Shown here: piece after piece, positions 41,720 to 51,556 of the stretch | How the letters are laid out: each line of letters starts with the position of its first letter | Position numbering within the stretch: the stretch's first letter is position 1 | Source: Candidatus Hydrogenedentota bacterium | Lineage (GTDB): Bacteria; Hydrogenedentota; Hydrogenedentia; Hydrogenedentales; JAEUWI01 | NCBI GenBank assembly: GCA_016182605.1 | Contig: JACPGE010000104.1 | Span: forward strand, 62,001 to 126,000 | Direction: 5' to 3' | DNA length: 64,000 nt | Notes under the pieces: model-generated | Seen by the model: only the letters and a program-made list of their open reading frames with translations | What the model was told of the DNA's origin: nothing | The model's database searches: none | Program-made: the position numbers and the translations under genes

Positions 41720-42109
41720 TCAGTTCATGGAGCCCGGGTAGGCGAGGGTAAAACGGGGGATCTCCACCTGGAAATCGAATCCGTCGTCATAGGTCATGGC
41801 GTAGGTGCCCTGCATGGAACCGAAGGGAGTGTGGAGCGGGCAGGCGGAGGTGTAGGTGTAACTGTCGCCCTGCTTGAGGCGGGGCTGCTCCCCCACGACG
41901 CCCTCCCCCTCGACCTCTTCGACCTGGCCGAGGCCGTCGCGAATGATCCAGTGGCGCCGGAGCAACTGGGTGGTGCGTGCGCCTTCATTGCTGATGGTGA
42001 TGCGGTAGCCGAAGAGATAGTGGCCGGCATCGGGCGCGGACTTCTGCGGGATGAAGAAACTTTTCGCCGTCACGCGAATGGCATTGGTCACGGTTTCAGC
42101 GGTCGTCAT
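41720..42109 (-). CDS. apaG: ApaG protein
   Basis: 129 residues, the family length. ApaG/DUF525 motifs are YLFGYRITISNEGARTTQLL, RHWIIRDGLGQVEEVEGEGV and PLHTPFGSMQGTYAM. It is a small fibronectin-like beta fold of unclear function. The ATG at 42109 lies 61 nt after the stop of the upstream hydrolase gene, so the two may be co-transcribed. Confidence 0.93.
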   Translation of the reverse strand: MTTAETVTNAIRVTAKSFFIPQKSAPDAGHYLFGYRITISNEGARTTQLLRRHWIIRDGLGQVEEVEGEGVVGEQPRLKQGDSYTYTSACPLHTPFGSMQGTYAMTYDDGFDFQVEIPRFTLAYPGSMN

Positions 42110-42170
42110 CGCACGGCCCTTTCCTGCTTCGTTGTACCAGAGATCGACCCTGGGTTATTAAGAAACGCCC

Positions 42171-43232
42171 TCAATCGCGGTTTTGTTCCAGGCGAATCGC
42201 GTCGTACGCGGTGAAGAAGCGGCGCACCTGCGCTTCCATCCAGTATGCCGGCTGCCAGGGGAGGCGGCCGCCCACAAAACCCACGTGGCCGCCGCGATCG
42301 GTCCATTGGGGATGCAAGTGATGCGAAGCCTCCACAAGTTCCCCGGGGATGGTGTGTGCGGGGTTGAAAGGATCGTCCCGCGAGGTGAGCAGGAGCGTGG
42401 GCACGCGGACATGCGGCAGGAATTGACCGCAGCCGACGCGCCGCCAGTAGTCCCACGCGTCGTCGTAGCCGTGGAGCCGCGCCGTGACCTCGGTATCGTA
42501 GACGTAGAAATCGGTGCAGGCGCGCACTTTCTGCGCATCGATGCATCCGGGGAATTGGCGCTCCTTTTCGAGAGCCTTGGGCAGCAGGGTGCGCAGAAAC
42601 TTCTTCGCGTAGAGCCCGAAGAACTCCCGGTGAAACTGTTCGATGCCCGCTGCCGGGTCGAAGGGCGGCGATATGGCGGCCGCGCCGCGGATATGGGGAG
42701 GCGCGGCATCGTTCAACTCACCGAGCCACTTGAGCAGCACATTCGCGCCCAGGGAGACGCCTGCAATATAGAACGGGCGATCGGGATGGCGCTCGTGCAA
42801 GAGATTCATCAGGAAGGCCAGATCGCTGGTTTCGCCCATATGATAGGCGCGGCAGGCCCGGTTCAATTCCGTGCCGCAGGTGCGGAACATCATGGTGGTG
42901 ACGTTCCAGCCGAGTTCGTGGAAGACGTTGTTGATGGCAGGAATGTAGAAGGAGTTCAAGGTACCCTCGAGACCATGGAGCAGCACGACCCCGGGCTTTC
43001 CCGGATCGCCCTGGCAATGGTACAAATCGAGAAAATCGCCGTCGGGCGTGTCGACGCGTTCGTGTTCGAGGGGCACCGCCGGACGCCGCCGGAAGAGGGG
43101 GCTCCAGCAGGTTTGCAGATGACGGTGCGCAAGCCACCAGGCCGGGCGGAAGGGATGTGCGTTGAGCGCGGCCATCACCCTGGCCTTGTTGTCCGCCTGC
43201 ACGGCGGTATGCACGAAGGTACTGCCCATCAT
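42171..43232 (-). CDS. YheT-type alpha/beta hydrolase
   Basis: 353 residues from the first of two consecutive ATG codons at 43232/43229. The N-terminal PAWWLAHRHLQTCWSPL is typical of the YheT/EMB8 branch. Catalytic elements are VVLLHGLEGTLNSFY (oxyanion hole), IAGVSLGANVLLKWLGE (Ser nucleophile) and RGGHVGFVGG (His). The family has esterase activity on short acyl chains; the natural substrate is unknown. Confidence 0.9.
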   Translation of the reverse strand: MMGSTFVHTAVQADNKARVMAALNAHPFRPAWWLAHRHLQTCWSPLFRRRPAVPLEHERVDTPDGDFLDLYHCQGDPGKPGVVLLHGLEGTLNSFYIPAINNVFHELGWNVTTMMFRTCGTELNRACRAYHMGETSDLAFLMNLLHERHPDRPFYIAGVSLGANVLLKWLGELNDAAPPHIRGAAAISPPFDPAAGIEQFHREFFGLYAKKFLRTLLPKALEKERQFPGCIDAQKVRACTDFYVYDTEVTARLHGYDDAWDYWRRVGCGQFLPHVRVPTLLLTSRDDPFNPAHTIPGELVEASHHLHPQWTDRGGHVGFVGGRLPWQPAYWMEAQVRRFFTAYDAIRLEQNRD

Positions 43233-43395
43233 GGTGTGCCTATTGTAGCGCAGTCCATCGAAACGCGCCACCCCGTGGAGAGATGCCTCGGGGTGGCAAA
43301 GTATGCTCTACTTATACAGATGCGGCGGGGTAAATACGGTCCATGGGGCCCATGCGGCTCTTGCCACTTAAGTCAGGTTCAAAGAAAGTCAGGCA

Positions 43396-44346
43396 ATGCG
43401 GATACTCATCATGGGTGCGGGGGCGCTGGGGAGCGTGGTGGGCGGATTCATGGCAAAGGCGGGCCACGCCGTGACGCTGGTGGGCCGCGCACTGCATATG
43501 GATGCCATAGCCAACGGCGGACTCCACATCACGGGCATTTGGGGCGAGCACCATGTGCTCCATCTCGCCACGGCCACCGGGCTGGACGGCCTCGCGCGCG
43601 GGGATTTCGACGTCATCGTGATCACGGTGAAGTCTTACGACACGGCGGCGGCGGCAGCGGCCATAGCGCCGCTCTGCGGCGATGCCACGCTCGTCTGTGC
43701 GTACCAGAACGGGCTGGGCAATATCGAAACGATTGCGGCCGCCGTGGGCGCCGCACGAACGGTAGGGGTGCGCGCGATCTATGGAACGCGCGTGACGCAG
43801 CCCGGGCACGTGGCGGTGACGGTGATCGCAAGCCCCACCGCACTGGGCGTAATCGCGCCGGATGCGCCGGCGGACCGGGTGCGCGCCCTGGCGGAGGCGA
43901 TGAACGGCGCGGGGCTGCCCACGGTGTACTCTGAAAGCATCATGACGGTGCTGTGGGCGAAGGTGGCCTACAACTCCGCGTTGAATCCGCTCTCCGCGCT
44001 GCTGGACGTGCCCTATGGCGCCTTGCCCGAATTGACCGAGACCCGGGCCATGATGGATGCGGCGATCGACGAACTCTATGCCGTGGCGCAGGCCATGCAA
44101 GTGCCGCTGGAGCCCGCCACCGCCGCGGCATACCGGACGCTCTTCTATGAGACGCTGGTGCCGCCCACCGCGGCGCACTATGCGAGCATGCGCGAGGACT
44201 TTTTGCATCGGCGGCGCACGGAGATTGATGCGTTGAACGGCGCCATTGTGCGCTTCGGCGAATCCTTTGGCGTGCCGTGCCCGGTGAACCTGATGCTGAC
44301 CCGGCTGGTGAAAGCGCGCGAAGGATTCTACGGGCGCCCCGCGTGA
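43396..44346 (+). CDS. panE: 2-dehydropantoate 2-reductase
   Basis: 316 residues. The NADPH-binding motif ILIMGAGALGSVVGGFMAKA is at the N-terminus. The central Lys/Asn region (VKSYDTAAAAA, AYQNGLGNIE) and the C-terminal helical domain with VLWAKVAYNSALNPLSALLD carry the catalytic Lys and substrate Asn. It reduces ketopantoate to pantoate in pantothenate and CoA synthesis. Paralogues act on other 2-oxo acids, so the assignment is at family level. It is divergent from the YheT gene. Confidence 0.88.
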   Translation: MRILIMGAGALGSVVGGFMAKAGHAVTLVGRALHMDAIANGGLHITGIWGEHHVLHLATATGLDGLARGDFDVIVITVKSYDTAAAAAAIAPLCGDATLVCAYQNGLGNIETIAAAVGAARTVGVRAIYGTRVTQPGHVAVTVIASPTALGVIAPDAPADRVRALAEAMNGAGLPTVYSESIMTVLWAKVAYNSALNPLSALLDVPYGALPELTETRAMMDAAIDELYAVAQAMQVPLEPATAAAYRTLFYETLVPPTAAHYASMREDFLHRRRTEIDALNGAIVRFGESFGVPCPVNLMLTRLVKAREGFYGRPA

Positions 44347-44347
44347 A

Positions 44348-45076
44348 TCAGTCCGTGGTCACGAGATCGCGCAGGGCCGCGAGTTTCTTCTCGCCAATGC
44401 CGGAGACCGCCAGGAGATCTTCCGGGGATCGAAAGGGCAGGGCCGCACGGTACGCGATGATGCGCGTGGCCAGCGCCGGGCCGATACCGGGAAGCGATTC
44501 CAACGCGGCCTGATCCGCCGTGTTGATGTTGATGCGGCCGGACCGATCCTGCGCGGGGACCGGCGAATCATTGACGAACTGCGCAGTACCACCCACGGGT
44601 ACAGGTGAAACCGCAATGGCCCGCGCGAGCAAATAGGGCGCGGGGTTGTGGAGTTCGTGCGTTGCGTCCGCCGTGGGTATCTCCAGCGTTGTGGCATCCA
44701 ACAGCCTGGCCCCGGTATCGATGTCTTCCAGCCGCGCGTCCGCACGGATCCCGCCGGCACGCTGGATGAGGTCACGCACGTATGCGCCTTGGTCCAGATA
44801 GTAGAGCCCGGGCTGGCGCACGGCGCCGGCGATGGCGACGCCAATCTGCGTTGCGGGCGGCGCTTCGGACGCGGGGGGCGCGGGTATGGGAACGGACTCC
44901 GGCACGGGTGCGGACACGGGCGTCGCGGTTGCGGACTTTGCGGTTGCGGGCGGTGCCGCTGCAACCGGAACACCGCGTTGCTGGCCAAACACCATCGTGA
45001 GACTGCCCGTGAGCAGGGCGAGTGCGAGTGCGCCCAGAATGATTTGCTCGCGCAGTGTCAGCAGTTTGCTCAGCAT
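44348..45076 (-). CDS. ComEA-like membrane protein with SLBB and helix-hairpin-helix domains
   Basis: 242 residues. One N-terminal membrane helix (IILGALALALLTGSLTMVF), a Pro/Ala-rich linker, an SLBB-type strand (GAVRQPGLYYLDQGAYVRDL) and a C-terminal double helix-hairpin-helix (INTADQAALESLPGIGPALA, LLAVSGIGEKKLAAL). This matches ComEA, the DNA receptor of natural transformation, although ComEC and pilus genes are not in the window. The stop is 1 nt from the end of panE on the opposite strand. Confidence 0.88.
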   Translation of the reverse strand: MLSKLLTLREQIILGALALALLTGSLTMVFGQQRGVPVAAAPPATAKSATATPVSAPVPESVPIPAPPASEAPPATQIGVAIAGAVRQPGLYYLDQGAYVRDLIQRAGGIRADARLEDIDTGARLLDATTLEIPTADATHELHNPAPYLLARAIAVSPVPVGGTAQFVNDSPVPAQDRSGRININTADQAALESLPGIGPALATRIIAYRAALPFRSPEDLLAVSGIGEKKLAALRDLVTTD

Positions 45077-45094
45077 GAGCGTGCAGCGTCCCGC

Positions 45095-46561
45095 TTACGT
45101 GAGGATATCGTGCACGACCTTGCCGTGCACGTCGGTGAGCCGGTAATCGCGGCCCTGGAAACGGTACGTGAGCCGAGTATGGTCGATGCCCATCATGTGC
45201 ATGACGGTGGCATTGAGGTCGTGCACGTGCACGGGGTTCTCCAGGATGTTGTAGCTGTAGTCGTCGGTGGCGCCGTAAACGAGCCCGGGCTTCACGCCGC
45301 CGCCCGCCAGCCACACCGAGAAACAGCGGCCATGGTGATCGCGGCCGTAGTTGGTGTCGGTCAACTCGCCCTGGCAATAGATGGTGCGTCCGAATTCGCC
45401 GCCCCAGATGAGCAGGGTGTCTTCGAGCAGTCCGCGCTGCTTCAGATCCTTGACCAGCGCGGCGGAAGGCTGGTCGGTGTCGCGGCATTGCAGTTCCAGG
45501 TCGCGCGGCAGGTCGCCGTGGTGATCCCAGTCGCGGTGATACATCTGGATGAAACGCACGCCGCGTTCCGCGAGCCGGCGGGCGAGGAGGCAGTTGGCCG
45601 CGTAGGTGCCGGGCTTGCGCGCATCGGGTCCGTACATGTCAAAGATGTAGCCGGGCTCATCGGAGACGTCCATGAGATCGGGGACGGAGGCCTGCATGCG
45701 GTAGGCCATTTCATATTGCGAGATGCGCGTGTTGATCTCCGGATCGGCGAAGGCGTCCAACTGCAGGTGATTGAGTTGGGAGAGGCCATCGAGCATGCGC
45801 CGCCGGGTGCTGCGATCGATGCCCGGCGGGTTGTTCAAGTAGAGCACGGGGTCCGCGCCGGCGCGGAAGTTGACGCCTTGGTGTTCCGAGGGGAGAAAGC
45901 CCGCGCCCCAGAGCCGCTGGAAGAGGGCTTGGGCTTCGCGCTCGGCGCTCCCCTGCGAAATGAGCACGATGAAGCCCGGCAGATCCTGGTTCTCCGCGCC
46001 GAGGCCATAACTCATCCAGGCGCCCATGCAGGGGCGGCCGGGCTGCTGGTGGCCGGTTTGCATGTAGGTGATGCCGGGATCGTGGTTGATCGCCTCGGTG
46101 TTCATGGAGCGGATGACGCAAATATCGTCGGCCACGGAGGCCGTGTGGGGCAGTTGATCGCTGATCCAGGTGCCGCTCTGGCCGCGCTGTTTGAAGTCGT
46201 ACTTTGACGAGGCCACGGGGAAGGAGGCCTGTCCGGAGGTCATGCCGGTGACGCGCTGGCTGCCGCGGATCTCCTTGGGCAGTTCAGTGCCGTGGACGGT
46301 GCGCATGTAGGGCTTGTGATCGAAGAGATCGATCTGGGAGGGGCCGCCCGATTGAAACATGTAGATCACGCGCTTGGCGCGGGGCGCCACGTGGAAGCCG
46401 CTCATCACGCCGCCCAGGCCGGTGTGTGCCGCGGGGTGCACGCCCGCGTGCGCCCCGGGGCTGGCGAGGGAGGAAAGCGCGAATGCGCCGATGCCCGCGC
46501 TGGAGAGGCCAAAGAATTGGCGGCGGTTGATGAGCAGTTCAGCTTCGCGAATCGGATCCAT
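45095..46561 (-). CDS. DUF1501 family protein, Tat-exported
   Basis: 488 residues. The N-terminus [20 protein letters not shown] is a twin-arginine signal. Family blocks are [59 protein letters not shown] and [23 protein letters not shown]1501 is a sulfatase/phosphatase-fold family that is nearly always encoded next to a PSCyt1/DUF1549/DUF1553 protein in Planctomycetes and relatives. Here that partner lies 37 nt upstream, so the two form an operon. The substrate is unknown. Confidence 0.93.
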   Translation of the reverse strand: MDPIREAELLINRRQFFGLSSAGIGAFALSSLASPGAHAGVHPAAHTGLGGVMSGFHVAPRAKRVIYMFQSGGPSQIDLFDHKPYMRTVHGTELPKEIRGSQRVTGMTSGQASFPVASSKYDFKQRGQSGTWISDQLPHTASVADDICVIRSMNTEAINHDPGITYMQTGHQQPGRPCMGAWMSYGLGAENQDLPGFIVLISQGSAEREAQALFQRLWGAGFLPSEHQGVNFRAGADPVLYLNNPPGIDRSTRRRMLDGLSQLNHLQLDAFADPEINTRISQYEMAYRMQASVPDLMDVSDEPGYIFDMYGPDARKPGTYAANCLLARRLAERGVRFIQMYHRDWDHHGDLPRDLELQCRDTDQPSAALVKDLKQRGLLEDTLLIWGGEFGRTIYCQGELTDTNYGRDHHGRCFSVWLAGGGVKPGLVYGATDDYSYNILENPVHVHDLNATVMHMMGIDHTRLTYRFQGRDYRLTDVHGKVVHDILT

Positions 46562-46598
46562 GTGTGTATTCCTTCAACAAAATGCCGTGGCGTTCAGG

Positions 46599-49500
46599 TC
46601 AACTCTTGGTAATGGTCTCGTCCAGATTCAATATCATGCTTGCGATGGTGCTCCAGGCGGCCAGCTCGCTCTTGTCCATGTCTCCGGCCAGGGGGGCCTC
46701 CCCCACGCCCAGAAGTTTTTCTGCTTCTTCCGGGTGTTCCCGGTAGACCTGGCGCTGCGCTTCCAGCACGTTCTGGAGAATGGCGAGTTCCTCCGCCTTG
46801 GGCGCGCGCGACGTGGCCAGCCGGAAGGCGTACGCAATACGGTCCGCCTCGGCGCCGGCCTGCGCTTGCAGGGTGCGCATGGCGAGGATGCGCGCCGCTT
46901 CCACATACTGGGGATCGTTCATCAGCACAAGGGCCTGCAAGGGCGTATTGGTGCGGCCGCGCTTCACGGTGCACGTCTCGCGGTTGGGCGCGTCGAAGAG
47001 CATCATGGTGGGCGGTGGTGCAGTGCGCTTCCAGAAGGTGTACATGCTGCGCCGGTAGAGGTCGTCGCCCTGGCCCACCTTGTAGACCTGCGCCGAGAAC
47101 GAGGCGCCGCCGCCACCGTAGGCCACTTCTTCCCAGAGGCCCGCGGGCTGATACGGATAGACGCTGCGGCCGCCCACCTGCTCCTTGAGGAGGCCGGCCA
47201 CGAAGAGGGCGTTGTCGCGCACCATTTCCGCATCGAGCCGGTAGCGGGGCGCGCGCGCGAGGTAGACGTTGGCGGGATCCCACTCTTGCAGATCGGGGCG
47301 GATCCGCGAGGTCTGCCGGTAGGTGGAAGACGTGACCATGAGGCGCATCATGTGCTTCACGTCCCACCCGCTTTCGATGAACTCAACCGCGAGCCAGTCC
47401 AGCAGTTCCGGGTGGGAGGGCCAGGCCCCCTGCGATCCGAAATCCTCGGAGGTCTTCACAATGCCGGTGCCGAAAACCTGCTGCCAGAGCCGGTTCACGT
47501 TGACGCGGGCCGGCAGCGGGTTGGTGGACGACATGAGCCATTGCGCGAGACCGAGGCGGTTCTTCGGGAGTTCCTCCGGGATGGGCGGGAAGACTGCGGG
47601 CACAGCCGGGACCACTTTTTCGCCAAACTGATCGTACTCGCCGCGAAGCAGCACAAAGGTGTCGCGCGGCTGCTCCAGTTCCCCCATAACCATCGTGGTG
47701 GGCACTTCGGCGTCGACCTGGGCCTGCTCCGCGAGGAGTTGCTTGCGCTGGCCCTGCAATTCCTGCCATTGCGGCGCATGCCGTTCCCGGTAGTAGGCCT
47801 GGAGCGCCTCCTGCTGCGCTGGCGTGCGTTCCGTTGCCGTGCCCGAGAGGATCGCTTCGATCGCTAGGGGCATGCTGCCGGATTGTTCCTGCGCCTTGCG
47901 GAAATAGAAATCGTAACGGTTGCCGTAGTTGACCACCTTCACCAGCAGGCCGTTCTTGCCCTCGTTGAGCGCAATGGAAACCGAGTCCTGATCCTTCTCC
48001 GCGCCACGCTGCACGTTGTTGTCGTGCACGACCTGACCATTCACCCAGATCTTGACGGCATCGTTGCTGCCCACAGACAGCCGCGCCGTGCGCGCGCCGG
48101 GCGACGTGATCGTGCGGTACAGATAGGTTGCGGCAACGTTGCCGAAGAGTTCGTGGATCTGGCCGTCTTCGAATCCCGACGTGATGCGGCTCCATTTCAG
48201 CCGGCCGTCTTCATAGGTCTCGTCCAGGTTAATGGCCGATTCCGGCGGGTAGGCCGTGGCATAGGCCACCTGGCCCGACTCTGCGGTGAACGGTCCATTC
48301 ACGTACCACGGGCCGAGGCTGGAGAGGGTCCAGGCGGGGCCGGTGCTCACCGCGAGACGGAAGCGTCCGATGGCGTGCTGTTTGAATTCGGAGCTGTGCG
48401 CGATCTTGAAGGAGAGCTTCGAGCCCGCGGGAAAACCGAAGGGGCGCTCCGGAATGAAAACCAGGGTGCGTGTGCCGGGTGCGAATTCGCCATCGCCGCC
48501 GTAGCCCGTGGCGGGATTGCCGTCAATGGCATTGGCCACGGGGAATTCGGGCTGCCCGTGATCGGCATCCGCCGCCACGAAACGGATGGCCTGGGGCGCG
48601 CTGGAAGCACCCGCCGGGGCCACTTCCAGGGTGAATTCGCTGAGCACGAAATTGCCGTTGGGCGCGCGCCCGGTGCGCTGGAAGGGCAGGGTGCCGTGGG
48701 GAATGGCTTCGAGGCGCACCGCGGTGATGCCGGTCTGCGTGGTGGTGGCCGCGACACTGTAGGTCTGATCCGCGGGATTCGCCTCGCCTGCGAGCAGCGA
48801 CGCATCGGGCAGGGGCGTCAGTGTGGCGCCTTCCGCCGCACTGTATTCTGCAGGCTCCAGCACCTGCCAGAGCGCTTTTGCGGCTGTGGCTGCCTCCGTT
48901 TCCCAGGCGGCCTGCGCCGCATCCACCTCGGGCATCGGCGCCTTCATCTCCGCATCAATGCGGGCGATATTGGTGGCGATCTCCGCCAGGCGCGCCTCCT
49001 GTTCCGGGCGGGGCGCCTTGATCAGGGGATTGGCGTTGCCATCGCGTCCGTCGAGGCCCTCTTCCTTGATCGAATTGAAGAACGCGGAGAAGGAGTAGTA
49101 GTCCTTCTGCAAAATGGGATCGTACTTGTGATCATGACATTGGGCGCAATTGACGGTGAGCCCAAACCAGACGGTGCCGGTCGTGGCGACCCGGTCGTTC
49201 ACGTACTGTGTGCGGTATTCCTCGGGAATCGCGCCGCCCTCGAAATTGATCATGTGGTTCCGGTTAAAGCCCGAGCCCACCTTTTGATTCAGGGTTGGGT
49301 TCGGCAGCAGGTCACCGGCGATCTGTTCGATGGAGAACTGATCGAAGGGCTTGTTTTCGTTGTAAGACTGAATGACCCAGTCGCGCCAAGGCCACATGAA
49401 GCGCTCGTTGTCGATGTGGAAGCCGTGGGTGTCGGCATAGCGCGCGGCGTCGAGCCAATAGCGCGCCATGTGCTCGCCGTAGCGCGGCGAGGCCAGCAGG

Positions 49501-50126
49501 CGATCGACAAGTTGTTCATAGGCATCGGGCCGATCATCCGCGAGAAATGCGTCGGCCTCTTCCATGGACGGCGGCAGGCCGGTGAGATCGAAGGAGACCC
49601 GGCGGATGAGCGCCACCTTGTCTGCCTCTTCGGAAGGGGCTTTCCCGTGGGTTTCCAGCGCGGCCACAATGAAGTTGTCGATGGGATTGCGCACCCGGAC
49701 GGCATCGGTCACGGCGGGCACCGCGGGGCGCACGGGGGGAATGAAGGACCAGTGCTGCTGCCACTGTGCGCCGGCTGCCACCCAGCGTTTCAGAATGTCG
49801 ATCTGTTGTTCACTGAGCGGTTTGGCAAACTCGGGCGGGGGCATGCGGTCATCGGGATCGTCCGTCAGAATGCGCTGTACAAGCGCGCTGTGATCCAGAT
49901 CGCCCGCGACGAGCGCCTTGTTGCCCGACTCCAGCGCAGCGAAGGCGTTTGCCTCCAGATCGAGGCGCAGCCCGGCTTTGCGGGACCGGGTGTCTGGGCC
50001 ATGGCAGGCGAAGCAATGCTCCGAGAGTATGGGCCGGACGTCGCGGTTGAACAAGGGCAGGTCCTGAGCGTGCAGGACTCCTGGAAAACAGAGCAGGACG
50101 GGCAGGACAAGCATTCGCGATAGCAC
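46599..50126 (-). CDS. Planctomycete-type cytochrome c / DUF1549 / DUF1553 protein
   Basis: 1175 residues. A signal peptide (VLPVLLCFPGVLHAQ) leads to a PSCyt1 domain with haem motif HCFACHGPD. DUF1549 (PSCyt2) follows from about residue 145 (DNFIVAALETHGKAPSEEAD, SFDLTGLPP) and contains a second haem motif CAQCHDHKYDP. A middle region of about 430-790 has beta-sandwich character. The C-terminal DUF1553 includes RLGLAQWLMSSTNPLPARVN and TPLQALVLMNDPQYVEAARI. Two c-type haems suggest periplasmic redox chemistry. The GTG start at 50126 has GAGG 9 nt upstream. It is co-transcribed with the DUF1501 gene. Confidence 0.93.
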   Translation of the reverse strand: MLSRMLVLPVLLCFPGVLHAQDLPLFNRDVRPILSEHCFACHGPDTRSRKAGLRLDLEANAFAALESGNKALVAGDLDHSALVQRILTDDPDDRMPPPEFAKPLSEQQIDILKRWVAAGAQWQQHWSFIPPVRPAVPAVTDAVRVRNPIDNFIVAALETHGKAPSEEADKVALIRRVSFDLTGLPPSMEEADAFLADDRPDAYEQLVDRLLASPRYGEHMARYWLDAARYADTHGFHIDNERFMWPWRDWVIQSYNENKPFDQFSIEQIAGDLLPNPTLNQKVGSGFNRNHMINFEGGAIPEEYRTQYVNDRVATTGTVWFGLTVNCAQCHDHKYDPILQKDYYSFSAFFNSIKEEGLDGRDGNANPLIKAPRPEQEARLAEIATNIARIDAEMKAPMPEVDAAQAAWETEAATAAKALWQVLEPAEYSAAEGATLTPLPDASLLAGEANPADQTYSVAATTTQTGITAVRLEAIPHGTLPFQRTGRAPNGNFVLSEFTLEVAPAGASSAPQAIRFVAADADHGQPEFPVANAIDGNPATGYGGDGEFAPGTRTLVFIPERPFGFPAGSKLSFKIAHSSEFKQHAIGRFRLAVSTGPAWTLSSLGPWYVNGPFTAESGQVAYATAYPPESAINLDETYEDGRLKWSRITSGFEDGQIHELFGNVAATYLYRTITSPGARTARLSVGSNDAVKIWVNGQVVHDNNVQRGAEKDQDSVSIALNEGKNGLLVKVVNYGNRYDFYFRKAQEQSGSMPLAIEAILSGTATERTPAQQEALQAYYRERHAPQWQELQGQRKQLLAEQAQVDAEVPTTMVMGELEQPRDTFVLLRGEYDQFGEKVVPAVPAVFPPIPEELPKNRLGLAQWLMSSTNPLPARVNVNRLWQQVFGTGIVKTSEDFGSQGAWPSHPELLDWLAVEFIESGWDVKHMMRLMVTSSTYRQTSRIRPDLQEWDPANVYLARAPRYRLDAEMVRDNALFVAGLLKEQVGGRSVYPYQPAGLWEEVAYGGGGASFSAQVYKVGQGDDLYRRSMYTFWKRTAPPPTMMLFDAPNRETCTVKRGRTNTPLQALVLMNDPQYVEAARILAMRTLQAQAGAEADRIAYAFRLATSRAPKAEELAILQNVLEAQRQVYREHPEEAEKLLGVGEAPLAGDMDKSELAAWSTIASMILNLDETITKS

Positions 50127-50454
50127 GGAAAATCCTCACACTTTGGACCAAGTTTGATACGACCCCCTATTATCCCAGAGCGCGCACAGCTTGTCAATTC
50201 AAGAAATCCGCCTAAGAACAACAAAATCAGCCACTTACGGAAACAAATCGCGCGGCCCGGCATCCTGGGGGACACCGGGCCGCAAAAATTGCCGGGAATG
50301 GCCGTTGGAGGCTTACGCCTCGCGCCAATATAATTGTAACAAGTGGTGATGATTGTGGCGAGCCAAACGCTGTGCCTCCCTACGTATTCACACCCCGGTA
50401 TGCCTGTACGCTGGTCGCGGCCCAATTCAAGCCCACCCAATATTGACACCGAAT

Positions 50455-50616
50455 GGATCTTGGACCTTCCTGTCCGAGCCCCACAATGGATCTTGGACAT
50501 TCCTGTCCGAGCCTTCCTCAAAGGATCTTGGACATTCCTGTCCGAGCCTTCCTCAAAGGATCTTGGACATTCCTGTCCGAGTCTTCCTCAAAGGATCTTG
50601 GACATTCCTGTCCGAG
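50455..50616. repeat. Five tandem copies of a 24-bp dyad-containing unit
   Basis: Units start at 50455, 50488, 50523, 50558 and 50593 (periods 33, 35, 35, 35). Each contains the dyad GGACATTCCTGTCC, that is GGACA and TGTCC arms around TTCC; the first copy has one mismatch in it. The 9-11 nt spacers (such as CCTTCCTCAAA) are also nearly identical, so this is not a CRISPR. It could be a multi-site operator or a set of small RNA hairpins. Confidence 0.85.
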
Positions 50617-50733
50617 TCTTCCCCGCGGTCGCCTTCAAAGGCCCTAGGGAGCCCCAAGGCCTTCGGTACGCCCGGTATAATCCAACGTCCCCTTCGCTTG
50701 TTTGTTTTCATTTCCCCGTCCTCGCACAGACCC

Positions 50734-50761
50734 GCTCGGACAGGAATGTCCAAGATCCTTT
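50734..50761. repeat. Inverted sixth copy of the dyad unit
   Basis: This 28-bp stretch is the exact reverse complement of the third and fourth units of the array at 50455-50616, including the leading AAAG. It lies 100 bp from the 3' end of the redoxin gene. Paired with any unit of the array it could form a long hairpin in RNA. Confidence 0.85.
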
Positions 50762-50862
50762 GGCCTTCGATCAAAATTACTGTACCAAGTTTGTTCGTGG
50801 ATATAGCGCGTATAGCGAGTCCATCCGAACACGTCTTGTTAGATTTATTCTGGCGCGAGGCC

Positions 50863-51483
50863 TTAGCGGCTGGCGCGCTTGATGCCACAGCCCCAGGCGC
50901 GGTTCGTGGTCACCTTGATGGGCTCGCCTTTGAGCAACGCGTCGAGGGCGTCTTTCAAATAATGCTCGGTGGCTTCGCTGTCCGGCCCCTTCCGGTTATC
51001 GGGTGCGCCGTGATAGACGAGTTTCAATTCCTTGTCGAGCACATAGATTTCCGGGGTGACTTTCGCGCCCACGGCATCGGCATACGCGTTGCCCACATCC
51101 TTCAGAATAGGGTGGGGAATCTTCGCTTCCTTCGCGTAGGCCAGAATCTGTTCCGGCGTGGCCGTGGCGTGGGAGTCGATGCCGAAGAACAGGACGCCCT
51201 GCTTCGAGTACGTTTCCGACAACGCATTCAAACTTGGATCCACGCCCCTGGAATAGGGGCACTCGATGGACGAGAAATCGAGCACGATAAGATTGCCCTT
51301 GTGCTTCGACAGGGTGTGCTCGTTTCCTTTGCAGTCCTTCAGGGTAAAATCCGGCATGACCGATCCGATTTCGGGGGCCTGCTGGATCTCGGCGCGCACG
51401 GCGCCCTTCATGAGGAATGCGGCGGCAAGAAGCAGGGTGGCGGCCACGGCCGCAACAGCAAAAACGCGGGTTGTGTTTTTCAT
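50863..51483 (-). CDS. Exported thioredoxin-fold redoxin (AhpC/TSA-like)
   Basis: 206 residues. A signal/anchor helix (VAAVAATLLLAAAFLMKG) is followed by a redoxin domain: GSVMPDFTLKDCKGNEHTLS, then LDFSSIECPYSRGVDPSLN with a single candidate peroxidatic Cys, and VTPEIYVLDKELKLVYHG with the cis-proline. A conserved tail TTNRAWGCGIKR carries another Cys. It probably acts in periplasmic thiol-disulfide or peroxide chemistry. It is a monocistronic gene. Confidence 0.85.
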   Translation of the reverse strand: MKNTTRVFAVAAVAATLLLAAAFLMKGAVRAEIQQAPEIGSVMPDFTLKDCKGNEHTLSKHKGNLIVLDFSSIECPYSRGVDPSLNALSETYSKQGVLFFGIDSHATATPEQILAYAKEAKIPHPILKDVGNAYADAVGAKVTPEIYVLDKELKLVYHGAPDNRKGPDSEATEHYLKDALDALLKGEPIKVTTNRAWGCGIKRASR

Positions 51484-51556
51484 GGTGGATTCTCCATTCG
51501 TTCCGGGTTAACGCACATGTCCTCAGTATAACTGAGGCGCGCCGAAAAAGGACCCA

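Larger units (their letters stand above)
50127..50862. other. Intergenic region with a dyad-repeat array
   Basis: No gene is supported. Some frames stay open through the repeat array only because its 35-bp period shifts the reading frame between copies. The array (50455-50616) and its inverted copy (50734-50761) are listed separately. Presumably the promoter of the DUF1553 gene lies between 50127 and about 50350. Confidence 0.55.

Noticed and set aside
50455-50761. CRISPR array
   Set aside because: The spacers are only 9-11 nt and nearly identical to each other, and one copy is inverted. There are no cas genes in the window.
50353-51531. A long plus-strand frame through the repeat array and the redoxin gene
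   Set aside because: It is antisense to a clear redoxin gene, and its start region is just the repeat read in one frame.
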